Source: Deltaproteobacteria bacterium
GTDB taxonomy: Bacteria > Myxococcota_A > UBA9042 > DTJE01
NCBI GenBank assembly: GCA_016784945.1
Contig: JADHTP010000156.1
Span: 1 to 7,329 of the forward strand
Length of the DNA stretch: 7,329 nucleotides
Direction: 5' to 3'
The position numbers and the translations under genes were made by a program. The stretch's first letter is position 1. Every line of letters begins with the position of its first letter. The notes beneath the pieces were generated by a model, which was not told the DNA's origin, did not search any database, and saw nothing but the letters and a program-made list of their open reading frames with translations. Positions 1 through 6,160 of this stretch are shown here, in pieces.

Positions 1-1
1 G

Positions 2-1228
2 GTCCTGAAGGTGCTGGCACAGCGTATGACGACTGCTTCGGAGACCGAGAACTTCGAAGAGGCCGCCCGGATCCGGGACCAGCTCGGCGCGGTGAAGGCG
101 TTGATGACCCGCCAGGCCGTGGTCCTGCCTTCCACCCGTGACGCCGACGCGGTGGGCTTTTCAAGGGATGGCGACAGCGCGGCCTTTGCCGTGCTGCGGT
201 TCGAGGGCGGCGTGCTCCGGGACCGGATCCCCTACGTGCTGGAAAAGGTCCTGGCGCCGGAAGAGGACCTGGTGGCCAGCTTCCTTCTCCAGTACTACGC
301 GCGTGCGCCCTTGCCGAACCAGGTCCTGCTGCCCCGGGGGATGGTTCCGGGCACCGGGGCCCTCCAGGAAGTGCTGGCCGTGCGAGGCGAGCGGGCGGTC
401 AAGATCCTGGAACCGGCGCGGGGTCCCCGCCACGACGCAGTCATCATGGCGCAAAAGAACGCGAAGGTCCTGCTGGACGAGTCCCTGGCCTCGGGCCGGG
501 TGGCGGCACGGTCCCTCGAACGGGTGGCCGAACTCCTGGGCCTTCAGGCGCCGCCGGTCCGCATCGAGGCCTTCGACATGAGCACCCTTCAGACCACGGA
601 GCCCGTGGGGTCCATGGTGGTGTTCACCAACGGACTGCCGGACAAGAAGGCCTACCGCACCTACGCCGTGCGAGGAGAGGCCGGTCCCGGCGACACGGGC
701 TTCATGAAGGAGGTCCTGTCGCGACGGTTCAGGAAGGCCCGCGTGGAAGGTCCGGTGCCCGACCTTGTCCTCCTGGACGGGGGACCGTCGCAACTGAGCG
801 TGGTGTCCGACGTGCTCGAAGACCTGGGCTGGTTCGACCTGCCCCTGGCCGCCCTGGCCAAGTCGAAGGTGCTGGGTCCGGGTCACGGGCCCGCGAGCCA
901 TTCGCCGGAGCGGATCTACGTGAGGGCCGCCGACCGGAACCAGGAGCCCATCGTGCCGCCGGCCAACGACCCGGGTCTTCACCTTCTCATGCGTCTGCGG
1001 GACGAGGCCCACCGGTTCGCCATCCGGTTCCACCGCAAGCGACGGGGCAAACGGGGCAACCGATCGGTCCTCGACGGCATCCCGGGACTGGGTCGAAAGC
1101 GCAAGACCCTGCTGCTGAGCCGCTTCGGATCTGTCAAGGCCATCCGGTCGGCCACCCTGGAGGATCTGCGGGCGGTCAAGGGCGTTCCCGGCCCCGTTGC
1201 CCAGGCAATTCTGAAGAAACTTCACTGA
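2..1228 (+). CDS. uvrC: UvrABC excinuclease subunit C, 5' end outside window
   Basis: Nuclease subunit of the UvrABC nucleotide excision repair complex; it cuts DNA on both sides of a UvrB-bound lesion. The frame is open to the window edge, so the N-terminal GIY-YIG nuclease is missing. Counting from the GTG at position 11 (an internal Val codon), residues 1-35 are the UVR motif that contacts UvrB (NFEEAARIRDQL). Residues 183-340 are the RNase H-like endonuclease, with D189, D228 (PGDTGFMKEV), D256 (LLDGG) and H334 (DEAHRFAI). The first two spacings, 39 and 28, match those of the catalytic residues known in E. coli UvrC (D399, D438, D466, H538). Residues 350-405 are the helix-hairpin-helix pair (DGIPGLG, VKGVPG). 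One oddity is that the usual S-H-x-Q-G after the first Asp reads S-T-L-Q-T. No convincing terminator follows the gene. The family assignment is very secure. Confidence 0.96.
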   Translation, partial: VLKVLAQRMTTASETENFEEAARIRDQLGAVKALMTRQAVVLPSTRDADAVGFSRDGDSAAFAVLRFEGGVLRDRIPYVLEKVLAPEEDLVASFLLQYYARAPLPNQVLLPRGMVPGTGALQEVLAVRGERAVKILEPARGPRHDAVIMAQKNAKVLLDESLASGRVAARSLERVAELLGLQAPPVRIEAFDMSTLQTTEPVGSMVVFTNGLPDKKAYRTYAVRGEAGPGDTGFMKEVLSRRFRKARVEGPVPDLVLLDGGPSQLSVVSDVLEDLGWFDLPLAALAKSKVLGPGHGPASHSPERIYVRAADRNQEPIVPPANDPGLHLLMRLRDEAHRFAIRFHRKRRGKRGNRSVLDGIPGLGRKRKTLLLSRFGSVKAIRSATLEDLRAVKGVPGPVAQAILKKLH

Positions 1229-1250
1229 TTTCAAGTATTTCGTAAAACAA

Positions 1251-1281
1251 TCGACCAATTGGGTTCCAGTATTGACCAATA
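1251..1281. promoter_or_regulatory. Operator-like repeats upstream of the permease operon
   Basis: This AT-rich stretch between uvrC and the permease gene contains two near-identical direct repeats, TCGACCAAT (1251-1259) and TTGACCAAT (1272-1280), exactly 21 bp apart, which is two helical turns. Each sits in a small palindrome: CCAATTGG (1255-1262) and TATTG-AC-CAATA (1270-1281). Same-face spacing of palindromic half-sites is typical of a dimeric regulator site. TTGACC at 1272-1277 could also serve as a -35 element, but I see no convincing -10 at normal spacing. Regulatory function is inferred. Confidence 0.35.
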
Positions 1282-1337
1282 TCACTAAATGCAACGGGTA
1301 TTGTGGCCCCTTCCCCATTCGCCATCTATTCTCCCGA

Positions 1338-1360
1338 AGTTACCAGTCCCTTTGGCAACT
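1338..1360 (+). other. Imperfect hairpin in the permease leader
   Basis: AGTT-A-CCA pairs with TGG-C-AACT around a 7-nt loop, giving 4 + 3 base pairs with one A-C mismatch. It lies 10 nt upstream of the Shine-Dalgarno sequence of the permease gene. No run of T follows, so it is not a standard terminator. It could be a leader stem or an operator, or chance. Confidence 0.25.
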
Positions 1361-1385
1361 CCCCGATCAAAAGGAGAGGCAGATC

Positions 1386-2678
1386 ATGGGATTCTTCCGT
1401 CAGTGGGGGAGATTCATGCTCGCCGGCGCGCGGCACCATGCGCGCTGGGAGATGGACGTCTCCAACACCGTTTTCCGCAGCCGGACACGGATCATCGTGC
1501 TCTGCCTGCTCATGGTTCCCATTCTTCTGGGCGGTTTCGCCTTCGCCGAAGGCGCGCAGGAGGCGATACCCGAGTTCCTGGGTGGAAAGAAGGCCTACAG
1601 CCCGGCCTATTTCACCATGGGGATCTTCATCGCCTCCATCCTCATCGGCCTCGGCGCGGGTCTCATCACGGGCTGCATCGGGGCCGGGGGCGGGTTCGTC
1701 ATTGCTCCGGCACTGATGAGCGCCGGCATCAAGGGCATCCTGGCCGTGGGAACGGACCTCTTCCACATCTTCGCCAAGGCGATCATGGGCAGTGTGATCC
1801 ACCGCAAGCTGGGGAACGTGAACGTCTGGCTTGCGGTCATATTCCTGATAGGCGCCATCGTGGGCGCCACCACCGGCGGCGTGCTCAACCGGGTCCTTTA
1901 TGACATCAACCCGGTCCTGAGCGATGCCTTCATCACCACCATCTACGTCATCATGCTGGGCGGGCTCGGCGCCTATGCCCTCACGGACTTCTTCAGGTCC
2001 CGCGGCAGCGGCGATGACGACGACATCCACGGCGGCGAGGCCGAGGGCGCCGAAATGGGCAACCTCCCGAAGAAGCTCCAGGCCGTCAACGTCCCGCCCA
2101 TGATCCGGTTCGACGACGGTCTGGTGGCGGGCGGCCGCAGCATCTCCTGGCTCTTCCTGGTTCTCAGCGGGGCGCTGGTAGGCTTCTGCGCAGCCATCAT
2201 GGGCGTGGGCGGCGGCTTCCTGACCTTCCCGATCTTCGTTTACGTCCTGGGCGTTTCGTCCCTGACCACGGTGGGCACCGACATCTTCCAGATCGTGTTC
2301 ACTGCCGGTTACGCGGCCATTTCCCAGTACGCCATCTACGGCTTCATCTTCTACACCCTGGCCATGGGCATGCTCCTGGGTTCGCTGCTGGGCATCCAGA
2401 TAGGCGCCATGGTCACCAAGGTGGTCAGCGGAACCACCATCCGCGGCTTCTATGCCATGGCCGTGCTGGCCGGCTTCATCAACCGCCTGTTCGCCCTGCC
2501 GGGCAAACTGTCCGAGATGGAAATCATATCGCTGGACAAAGGCACCGTCACCGTGCTGGACAGCATCGGGGTCTGGGCCTTCTTCATCGTCATCGGCGGC
2601 TTCGGCGTCTGGGTAATCGGCACTTTCCTGAAGAACATCGGCACCCTCAAGGCCGGGGAGGTGTCCCATGATAGCTAG
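1386..2678 (+). CDS. TauE/SafE-family anion permease, 430 aa
   Basis: Inner-membrane permease of the TauE/SafE (formerly DUF81) family, whose members export sulfite, sulfoacetate or related organosulfur anions, or import small anions. The two family half-repeats are clear: G99-A-GGG followed by AVGTDLF (120-126), and G273-V-GGG followed by TVGTDIF (295-301). About nine hydrophobic segments are visible, separated by a charged, acidic loop with DDDD at about residues 205-235. The N-terminus is longer than in minimal family members, with a soluble stretch of about 34 residues before the first helix (IIVLCLLMVPILLGG). I chose the ATG at 1386 because AAGGAGAG (1371-1378) lies 7 nt upstream. The open frame extends back to a TTG at 1272, but that start has no ribosome binding site. 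The gene overlaps its downstream neighbour by 11 bp, indicating translational coupling. The substrate cannot be read from the sequence. Confidence 0.88.
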   Translation: MGFFRQWGRFMLAGARHHARWEMDVSNTVFRSRTRIIVLCLLMVPILLGGFAFAEGAQEAIPEFLGGKKAYSPAYFTMGIFIASILIGLGAGLITGCIGAGGGFVIAPALMSAGIKGILAVGTDLFHIFAKAIMGSVIHRKLGNVNVWLAVIFLIGAIVGATTGGVLNRVLYDINPVLSDAFITTIYVIMLGGLGAYALTDFFRSRGSGDDDDIHGGEAEGAEMGNLPKKLQAVNVPPMIRFDDGLVAGGRSISWLFLVLSGALVGFCAAIMGVGGGFLTFPIFVYVLGVSSLTTVGTDIFQIVFTAGYAAISQYAIYGFIFYTLAMGMLLGSLLGIQIGAMVTKVVSGTTIRGFYAMAVLAGFINRLFALPGKLSEMEIISLDKGTVTVLDSIGVWAFFIVIGGFGVWVIGTFLKNIGTLKAGEVSHDS

Positions 2679-3354
2679 CAAGAAAGAGTTCTTCGGCGGT
2701 TTCGCCATGCTGGCGGCTTTCGCCGGGGTGTTCGCCATCATGCTCATGCCCATTTTCGAGGGCAAGAACCTGCTGGACTACATGGACACCCTGTACAACT
2801 CCATCTCCAAGGGCTCCGCCTACTTCATTCCCAAGCTCCAGGAAAAGGTGAAGGAGCACGAAGGCAAGGACGTGAGCCTGAAGCTGGTCCTGGAAGAAGA
2901 GGACTACGCGAAGGGCATGACCACCATCCTGACGAAGCGTGGCGTGGAGGCGAAGCTCGACGGCGTCAATGTGGCTGTGAAGGGTGACCTGGGCCGGATC
3001 CTGGGCTTCGCCATCACCGACTCGGACGACATGTTCGCCAACAACGGCGACAAGCTGAAATCGGCCTACGGCATCGAAGGCAAGCAGTCACTCTTCTACT
3101 GGTGGAAGGGCCTCAAGGCCATGGACAAGGACCTGAAGCGCCAGGAGAAGTTCGCCGAGTCAAAGTACGTGGGCGCCGTGATCAAGAAGGGCGTGGAGTG
3201 CAGCTACAACTACTTCGGGGTGGCCCCGGAGAACATCATGGACAAGATCCTCGTGGTCATCTTCTCACTGGTGTTCTACGTGGTCTACACCCTGTGGTAC
3301 GGCTTCGCCATCATGTTCATGTTCGAGGGCTGGGGCCTGAGGCTGGCCCACTGA
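2668..3354 (+). CDS. Two-helix membrane protein, probable partner of the permease
   Basis: A 228-aa protein with a hydrophobic helix near each end (about residues 9-30 and 193-217). Between them is a soluble domain of about 160 residues, mixed alpha/beta and rich in Lys, Glu and Asp, probably periplasmic. Sequence landmarks include GKNLLDYMDTLYNSISKGSA at 32-51, KGDLGRILG at 105-113, FYWWKGL at 143-149, and an aromatic C-terminal end (VVYTLWYGFAIMFMFEGWG). The start is supported by GGGGAGG (2655-2661), 6 nt before the ATG and inside the end of the permease gene; the genes overlap by 11 bp in different frames. From memory, similar proteins occur beside TauE/SafE permeases in sulfate-reducing deltaproteobacteria, so I infer a permease subunit or substrate-binding accessory. 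I do not know a named family, and the biochemical role is unknown. Confidence 0.85.
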   Translation: MIASKKEFFGGFAMLAAFAGVFAIMLMPIFEGKNLLDYMDTLYNSISKGSAYFIPKLQEKVKEHEGKDVSLKLVLEEEDYAKGMTTILTKRGVEAKLDGVNVAVKGDLGRILGFAITDSDDMFANNGDKLKSAYGIEGKQSLFYWWKGLKAMDKDLKRQEKFAESKYVGAVIKKGVECSYNYFGVAPENIMDKILVVIFSLVFYVVYTLWYGFAIMFMFEGWGLRLAH

Positions 3355-3362
3355 CACGCGCC

Positions 3363-3378
3363 GCCCGCCGCTACGGGC
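3363..3378. terminator. Short GC hairpin between convergent genes
   Basis: GCCCG (3363-3367) pairs with CGGGC (3374-3378) around a 6-nt loop that includes the stop codon of the minus-strand gene. It occupies nearly the whole 16-bp gap between two convergent stop codons. Only TTT follows on the plus strand, so intrinsic termination would be weak. The call rests on position as much as on sequence. Confidence 0.3.
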
Positions 3379-3613
3379 TTTCAATCACCAGATTTCCGAA
3401 GACCACCGTGTACTCGTTGTCGGACTCCCGCACCTCCATCTGGCTTTCCACGAAGAGGACCGTGGGCTTGTCCTTCCCGCTGTTGAACCCGCCCACCAGG
3501 ACCTTGACGCCGAAATAAATCAGGCACAGGGCGAACACGATCCGGAACAAGGGAATGTCCACGTGGAACACGACCTTGAGGATTACCGTGAAGCCCACCA
3601 GGACGATGACCAC
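3371..3613 (-). CDS. LiaF-like small membrane protein, apparently damaged at both ends
   Basis: Short protein with two hydrophobic helices (residues 1-18 and 20-43, the latter containing IPLFRIVFALCLIYFGVKVL) and a small soluble tail ending VVFGNLVIESP. The pattern resembles bacterial LiaF-like envelope stress proteins (family DUF5668 / cell wall-active antibiotic response), which start with an FWG-containing helix and later carry a VFG..xxD beta domain. The only canonical in-frame start is the GTG at 3613, which has no ribosome binding site and removes the conserved FWG. The open frame continues upstream to a stop at 3665-3667 through GILVSGLFWG. A good ATG with GAGG 5 nt before it sits at 3645-3643, but is one base out of frame. 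At the other end the product stops where relatives continue with another beta-rich segment. It is either a pseudogene or a minimal version with an unusual start. Confidence 0.5.
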   Translation of the reverse strand: MVIVLVGFTVILKVVFHVDIPLFRIVFALCLIYFGVKVLVGGFNSGKDKPTVLFVESQMEVRESDNEYTVVFGNLVIESP

Positions 3614-3689
3614 GCCCCAGAAGAGGCCGGAAACAAGGATCCCATTTTCACCTCGCGACTCCGATCAGAATTGGTTACGTTCAGTCGGG

Positions 3690-3716
3690 ATCATACATAA
3701 AACGGACCACGGTAAA
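3690..3716 (-). promoter_or_regulatory. Possible promoter for the LiaF-like gene
   Basis: On the minus strand, TATGAT (3695-3690) is a good -10 hexamer. A partial -35, TTTACC (3716-3711), lies 15 bp upstream, shorter than the usual 17. Transcription would start about 30 nt before the GAGG ribosome binding site at 3654-3651. The -35 falls inside the heptamer array. The evidence is weak but the position is right. Confidence 0.25.
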
Positions 3717-3736
3717 CGGTACACGGTAGGCGGTGG
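3702..3736. repeat. Tandem 7-bp repeat array, five units
   Basis: Five consecutive heptamers start at 3702, 3709, 3716, 3723 and 3730. The first four begin ACGG and the fifth GCGG. The consensus is ACGGTAN: the three middle units differ only at position 7, the first unit ends ACC, and the last is GCGGTGG. The next seven bases also begin ACG. The array lies in the intergenic region between the LiaF-like gene and the gltB remnant, directly upstream of a TTGACA -35 box. It resembles in form the short tandemly repeated heptamer (STRR) sequences described in cyanobacteria. Confidence 0.7.
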
Positions 3737-3750
3737 ACGCCCCTCATCTA

Positions 3751-3782
3751 TTGACATCCCTACCCACGGACCGGAAGATGTC
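3751..3782 (+). promoter_or_regulatory. Candidate sigma70 promoter of the former gltB gene
   Basis: A perfect -35 box, TTGACA (3751-3756), is followed after 17 bp by GAAGAT (3774-3779), which matches the -10 consensus at positions 2, 5 and 6. A 6-bp inverted repeat, GACATC (3753-3758) and GATGTC (3777-3782), overlaps both boxes and could be an operator. The GTG start of the gltB remnant lies about 15-25 bp downstream. The -35 is strong and the -10 mediocre. Confidence 0.4.
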
Positions 3783-3797
3783 TGTCCATGTAGGAAG

Positions 3798-4010
3798 GTG
3801 AATTTCGTGAACCGTGGACCCCGAGGCCTGTACAATCCGGCCCACGAGCGGGACGACTGCGCCGGGCAGGGCCTGGACCTCACCGACGAGGGGGCCTGCG
3901 GCGTGGGCATGATGTTCCTGCCCAGCGACACGGGCCAGCGTCGGGACTGCGAGGGCCTGGTGGAACGGATGGCCCGCGAAGAGGGGGCCCGCTTCCTGGG
4001 CTGGCGTGGA
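3798..4010 (+). pseudogene. gltB: Remnant of glutamate synthase large subunit (GltB), internally deleted
   Basis: GltB normally makes ammonia from glutamine and passes it to 2-oxoglutarate; intact proteins are about 1,500 aa. The reading frame opens at GTG 3798 (or 3807, preceded by AGGAAGG). It gives a start typical of GltB, GLYNPAHERD (3825-3854), just before where the catalytic Cys of D-A-C-G-V-G-F should be. That motif and about 70 following residues appear to be missing. The frame then matches an internal glutaminase-domain piece: LDLTDEGACGVGMMFLPSD and MAREEGARFLGWR (about 3870-4007), where relatives read 'LP..G.YGVGM.FLP' and 'EEG..vLGWR'. The frame next leaves GltB similarity at about 4008 and ends at TGA 4029-4031. 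I matched these motifs from memory, without an alignment. A novel 77-aa ORF made of GltB pieces is the alternative; enzyme function is impossible in either case. Confidence 0.68.
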
Positions 4011-4134
4011 GGGCGTTTTCGCCGCCGGTGACGTCTGCCGGGGAGCCTCCCTGGTTGTCCGGGCCATCCACGAGGGTCGACAGGCCGCCGCCGGGATCGA
4101 TGCCTGGCTGGGCAACAAGGGGAAGGAGACATGA
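4009..4134 (+). pseudogene. gltD: C-terminal remnant of glutamate synthase small subunit (GltD)
   Basis: Read in the +1 frame relative to the GltB remnant, codons from 4009 give EGVFAAGDVCRGASLVVRAI followed by HEGRQAAAGIDAWL. This is the hallmark C-terminus of GltD and related NAD(P)-binding oxidoreductases (consensus GVFAAGD.RRGqSLVVWAI.EGR.AA..id.yL). Only the last 41 codons remain of a protein usually about 480 aa long. The switch from GltB to GltD occurs within a few bases around 4005-4010, so one large deletion of about 5 kb explains it. The stop TGA (4132-4134) overlaps the ATG of the next gene, and that gene's ribosome binding site lies inside this fragment. This suggests that the intact operon once ended gltB-gltD followed directly by the DUF3604 gene. 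Confidence 0.75.
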
Positions 4135-6071
4135 TGCGTCTGTGGGTGTCCGCGTGTCTGCTGGTCCTGGCGTGCTCGGACCCTTTCGTGCCGCCGGGCG
4201 CACAGTTCGAAATCACCGAGGACCGAGAGCCCTGCGCGGTCAGAAGCGCCTTCAGGAACGTCTATTTCGGTGACCTGCACGCCCACACGGGACTGTCCTT
4301 CGATGCCTGGGCCTATGGAACGAACAGCACCCAGGAGGACGCCTACCTGTTCGGCCGGGGCGTAGGCCCGATCCGGCTGGCGCCTCTCGACGAACAGGAC
4401 AGGGGAACGCGGTCCGTGACCCTGAAGAGGAAGCTGGACTTTGCCGCCCTGTCGGACCACCAGGAGTACCTGGGTGAGCTGCATCTCTGCCTCACACCGG
4501 GATCGCCAGTCTACGACGAGCCCACCTGTGAAGGGTATCGCCAGGGCGACATGACCAACGTGGTCAAGTTCGGATCGCAACTGGCGCTGGAGGACCCATT
4601 CCGACTGCCGGGCATCTGCGACACCGGCAAGGCGGATTGCCTGCTGACGGCCAGGGAGGTCTGGGCCGGCGTGGTGGCTTCGGCCGAAGGGGCTTACGAT
4701 CGGACCGCAGCCTGTACCTTCACCACGTTCCCGGCCTACGAATACACGAACTCGGTCAACGTGACGAACCTGCACCGCAACGTGATCTTCAGGAACACCA
4801 ACGTCCCCGAACTACCTCCGACCGTTTTCGAGCAGAACGACCCATGGGACATGCTGCGGGAGTTGGACGAGACCTGCATCCAGGCAGGGACCGGTTGCGA
4901 CGTGCTGTCCATCCCCCACAACAGCAACTGGAGCAACGGCATGCTGTTCAGGCTGGACTACGGTGGAATCGAGGACCCGGACACCCAGCGGGAGATGGCC
5001 CGTCTCAGGGCAAGGATGGAACCCCTGGTGGAGATATTCCAGCACAAGGGGGACTCGGAATGCGACCACACTCTGGAGGGTCTGGGCGGCGAACCGGACC
5101 CCCTGTGCGACCTGGAAAAACTGAGGCTCCGGCCTTTCGAACAGTGCTTCGGGGAACCTGGAATGGGCGGCATGTCCAGCCTGGGCTGCGTGTCCCGGCT
5201 GGATTTCGTCCGCAACGTGCTGAAGGCAGGGCTCGGGGAAGAGGTGCGCCTGGGTCACAATCCCTACCGCCTGGGGATCATCGGGTCCACGGACACCCAC
5301 AACGCCACGCCGGGATTCGTGGATGAAAGGGAATTCGAAGGTCACGTGGGCACCACGGACGACACGCCGGTCAAGCGGCTGGGGCCGGGCAACATGACCC
5401 ATCACGGCGTGGAGTACAACCCGGGAGGCCTGGCAGCGGTGTGGGCGGTGGAGAACTCGCGGGACGCCATCTTCGAGGCATTGCGTCGCCGGGAAACCTA
5501 CGGGACCTCGGGCACCCGTATCACGGTGCGTTTCTTCGGGGGATGGGAAATCCCCGCGGACCTCTGCGAGGACGGCGGCCGGGTGGAGACGGGCTACCGC
5601 CTGGGGGTCCCCATGGGAGGCGAACTGCCCGGTGAACGCCCCGCTGGAAAGGTCCCGACCTTTGCAGTATGGGCGGAATCGGACGCCGCGGGAGACACGA
5701 CGCCCGGTGCGCCGCTTCAGAGAATCCAGGTCATCAAGGGGTGGGTGGACGCCGACGGAACGACCCGCGAGGCGGTGTTCGAGGTGGCGGGAGACCCACA
5801 GGCCGGAGAGGGGCTTGACCTGTCTTCCTGCGCGCCTGTGGACGGTGGTTCCGATCACCTGTGCGGTGTGTGGACCGATCCCACGTTCGACCCGTCGCGG
5901 CCCGCCTTCTACTATGCCCGCGTTCTCGAGGTCCCCACCTGTCGCTGGAGCGTGTACCAGTGCAACGGGCTGATGCCGGATGAAAGGCCCGAAAGCTGCG
6001 ATGATCCCGCCTTTTACCGATCAATCCAGGAGCGGGCCTGGACATCGCCGATCTGGTACTCCGCACCTTGA
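4131..6071 (+). CDS. DUF3604 (PHP-like) lipoprotein, 646 aa
   Basis: Envelope lipoprotein of the DUF3604 family, which resembles PHP-type metal-dependent hydrolases; substrates are not established. Residues 1-15 form a short lipoprotein signal peptide ending LVLAC, with C15 as the lipidated residue, followed by Ser-Asp. Metal-site candidates come in the usual order: DLHAHTG (H50, H52), LSDHQE (D109, H110), YEYT (E204), LHRNVIF (H215), IPHNSNWSNG (H263), VEIFQHKG (E301, H305) and STDTHNATPG (D388, H390). The family features RRRETYGTSGTR (452-463) and a closing ERAWTSPIWYS are also present. After lipidation 18 further cysteines remain, an even number compatible with disulfides in an oxidising compartment. 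AAGGAG (4123-4128) lies 2 nt before the ATG at 4131 and 5 nt before the ATG at 4134, so the second Met may be the true start. The gene overlaps the GltD remnant stop by ATGA. Confidence 0.92.
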   Translation: MMRLWVSACLLVLACSDPFVPPGAQFEITEDREPCAVRSAFRNVYFGDLHAHTGLSFDAWAYGTNSTQEDAYLFGRGVGPIRLAPLDEQDRGTRSVTLKRKLDFAALSDHQEYLGELHLCLTPGSPVYDEPTCEGYRQGDMTNVVKFGSQLALEDPFRLPGICDTGKADCLLTAREVWAGVVASAEGAYDRTAACTFTTFPAYEYTNSVNVTNLHRNVIFRNTNVPELPPTVFEQNDPWDMLRELDETCIQAGTGCDVLSIPHNSNWSNGMLFRLDYGGIEDPDTQREMARLRARMEPLVEIFQHKGDSECDHTLEGLGGEPDPLCDLEKLRLRPFEQCFGEPGMGGMSSLGCVSRLDFVRNVLKAGLGEEVRLGHNPYRLGIIGSTDTHNATPGFVDEREFEGHVGTTDDTPVKRLGPGNMTHHGVEYNPGGLAAVWAVENSRDAIFEALRRRETYGTSGTRITVRFFGGWEIPADLCEDGGRVETGYRLGVPMGGELPGERPAGKVPTFAVWAESDAAGDTTPGAPLQRIQVIKGWVDADGTTREAVFEVAGDPQAGEGLDLSSCAPVDGGSDHLCGVWTDPTFDPSRPAFYYARVLEVPTCRWSVYQCNGLMPDERPESCDDPAFYRSIQERAWTSPIWYSAP

Positions 6072-6113
6072 ACCCATCTAATTCGGATTCCCGTGCCTTC
6101 CGCTTTCCCGACA

Positions 6114-6155
6114 ATCAACGATGAGCGCTATACGATAGGCGATGGGCTTTAGGCA
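6114..6155. repeat. Degenerate tandem heptamer array, six units
   Basis: Reading in 7-bp steps from 6114, six successive units fit the pattern A-T-N-R-R-C-G. Position 2 is T and position 6 is C in all six, while position 1 is A and position 7 is G in four each. The best units are ATGAGCG, ATAGGCG and ATGGGCT. It lies between the convergent DUF3604 and cytochrome-like genes. The period matches the array at 3702-3736 but the unit sequence differs. It is more degenerate, so chance cannot be excluded. Confidence 0.45.
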
Positions 6156-6160
6156 CCATA

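Noticed and set aside
1212..1224. TGAAG-AAA-CTTCA hairpin at the end of uvrC as a terminator
   Set aside because: Only 5 AT-rich base pairs, lying before the stop codon and not followed by a T-run.
161..1318. Long minus-strand open frame (385 codons) opposite uvrC
   Set aside because: Antisense to a clearly conserved gene; long open frames on the opposite strand are expected in GC-rich coding DNA, and the product shows no recognisable motif.
1272..1385. N-terminal extension of the permease to a TTG start at 1272
   Set aside because: No ribosome binding site, it overlaps the operator-like repeats, and the residues do not look like permease sequence; the ATG at 1386 has an ideal Shine-Dalgarno.
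1326..2765. Long minus-strand open frame (479 codons) opposite the permease
   Set aside because: Its composition (His, Asp, Gly and Ala rich) is the mirror of membrane-protein codons; it has no family features and covers the permease start region.
3702..3736. CRISPR array
   Set aside because: Units are 7 bp with no spacers, and no cas genes are nearby.
3744..4775. Minus-strand open frame (343 codons) across the gltBD scar and the DUF3604 start
   Set aside because: It crosses unrelated segments including a promoter region, and the plus-strand readings are recognisable protein families.
4812..5858. Minus-strand open frame (348 codons) within the DUF3604 gene
   Set aside because: Shadow of a strongly supported gene; no motif or ribosome binding site noticed.
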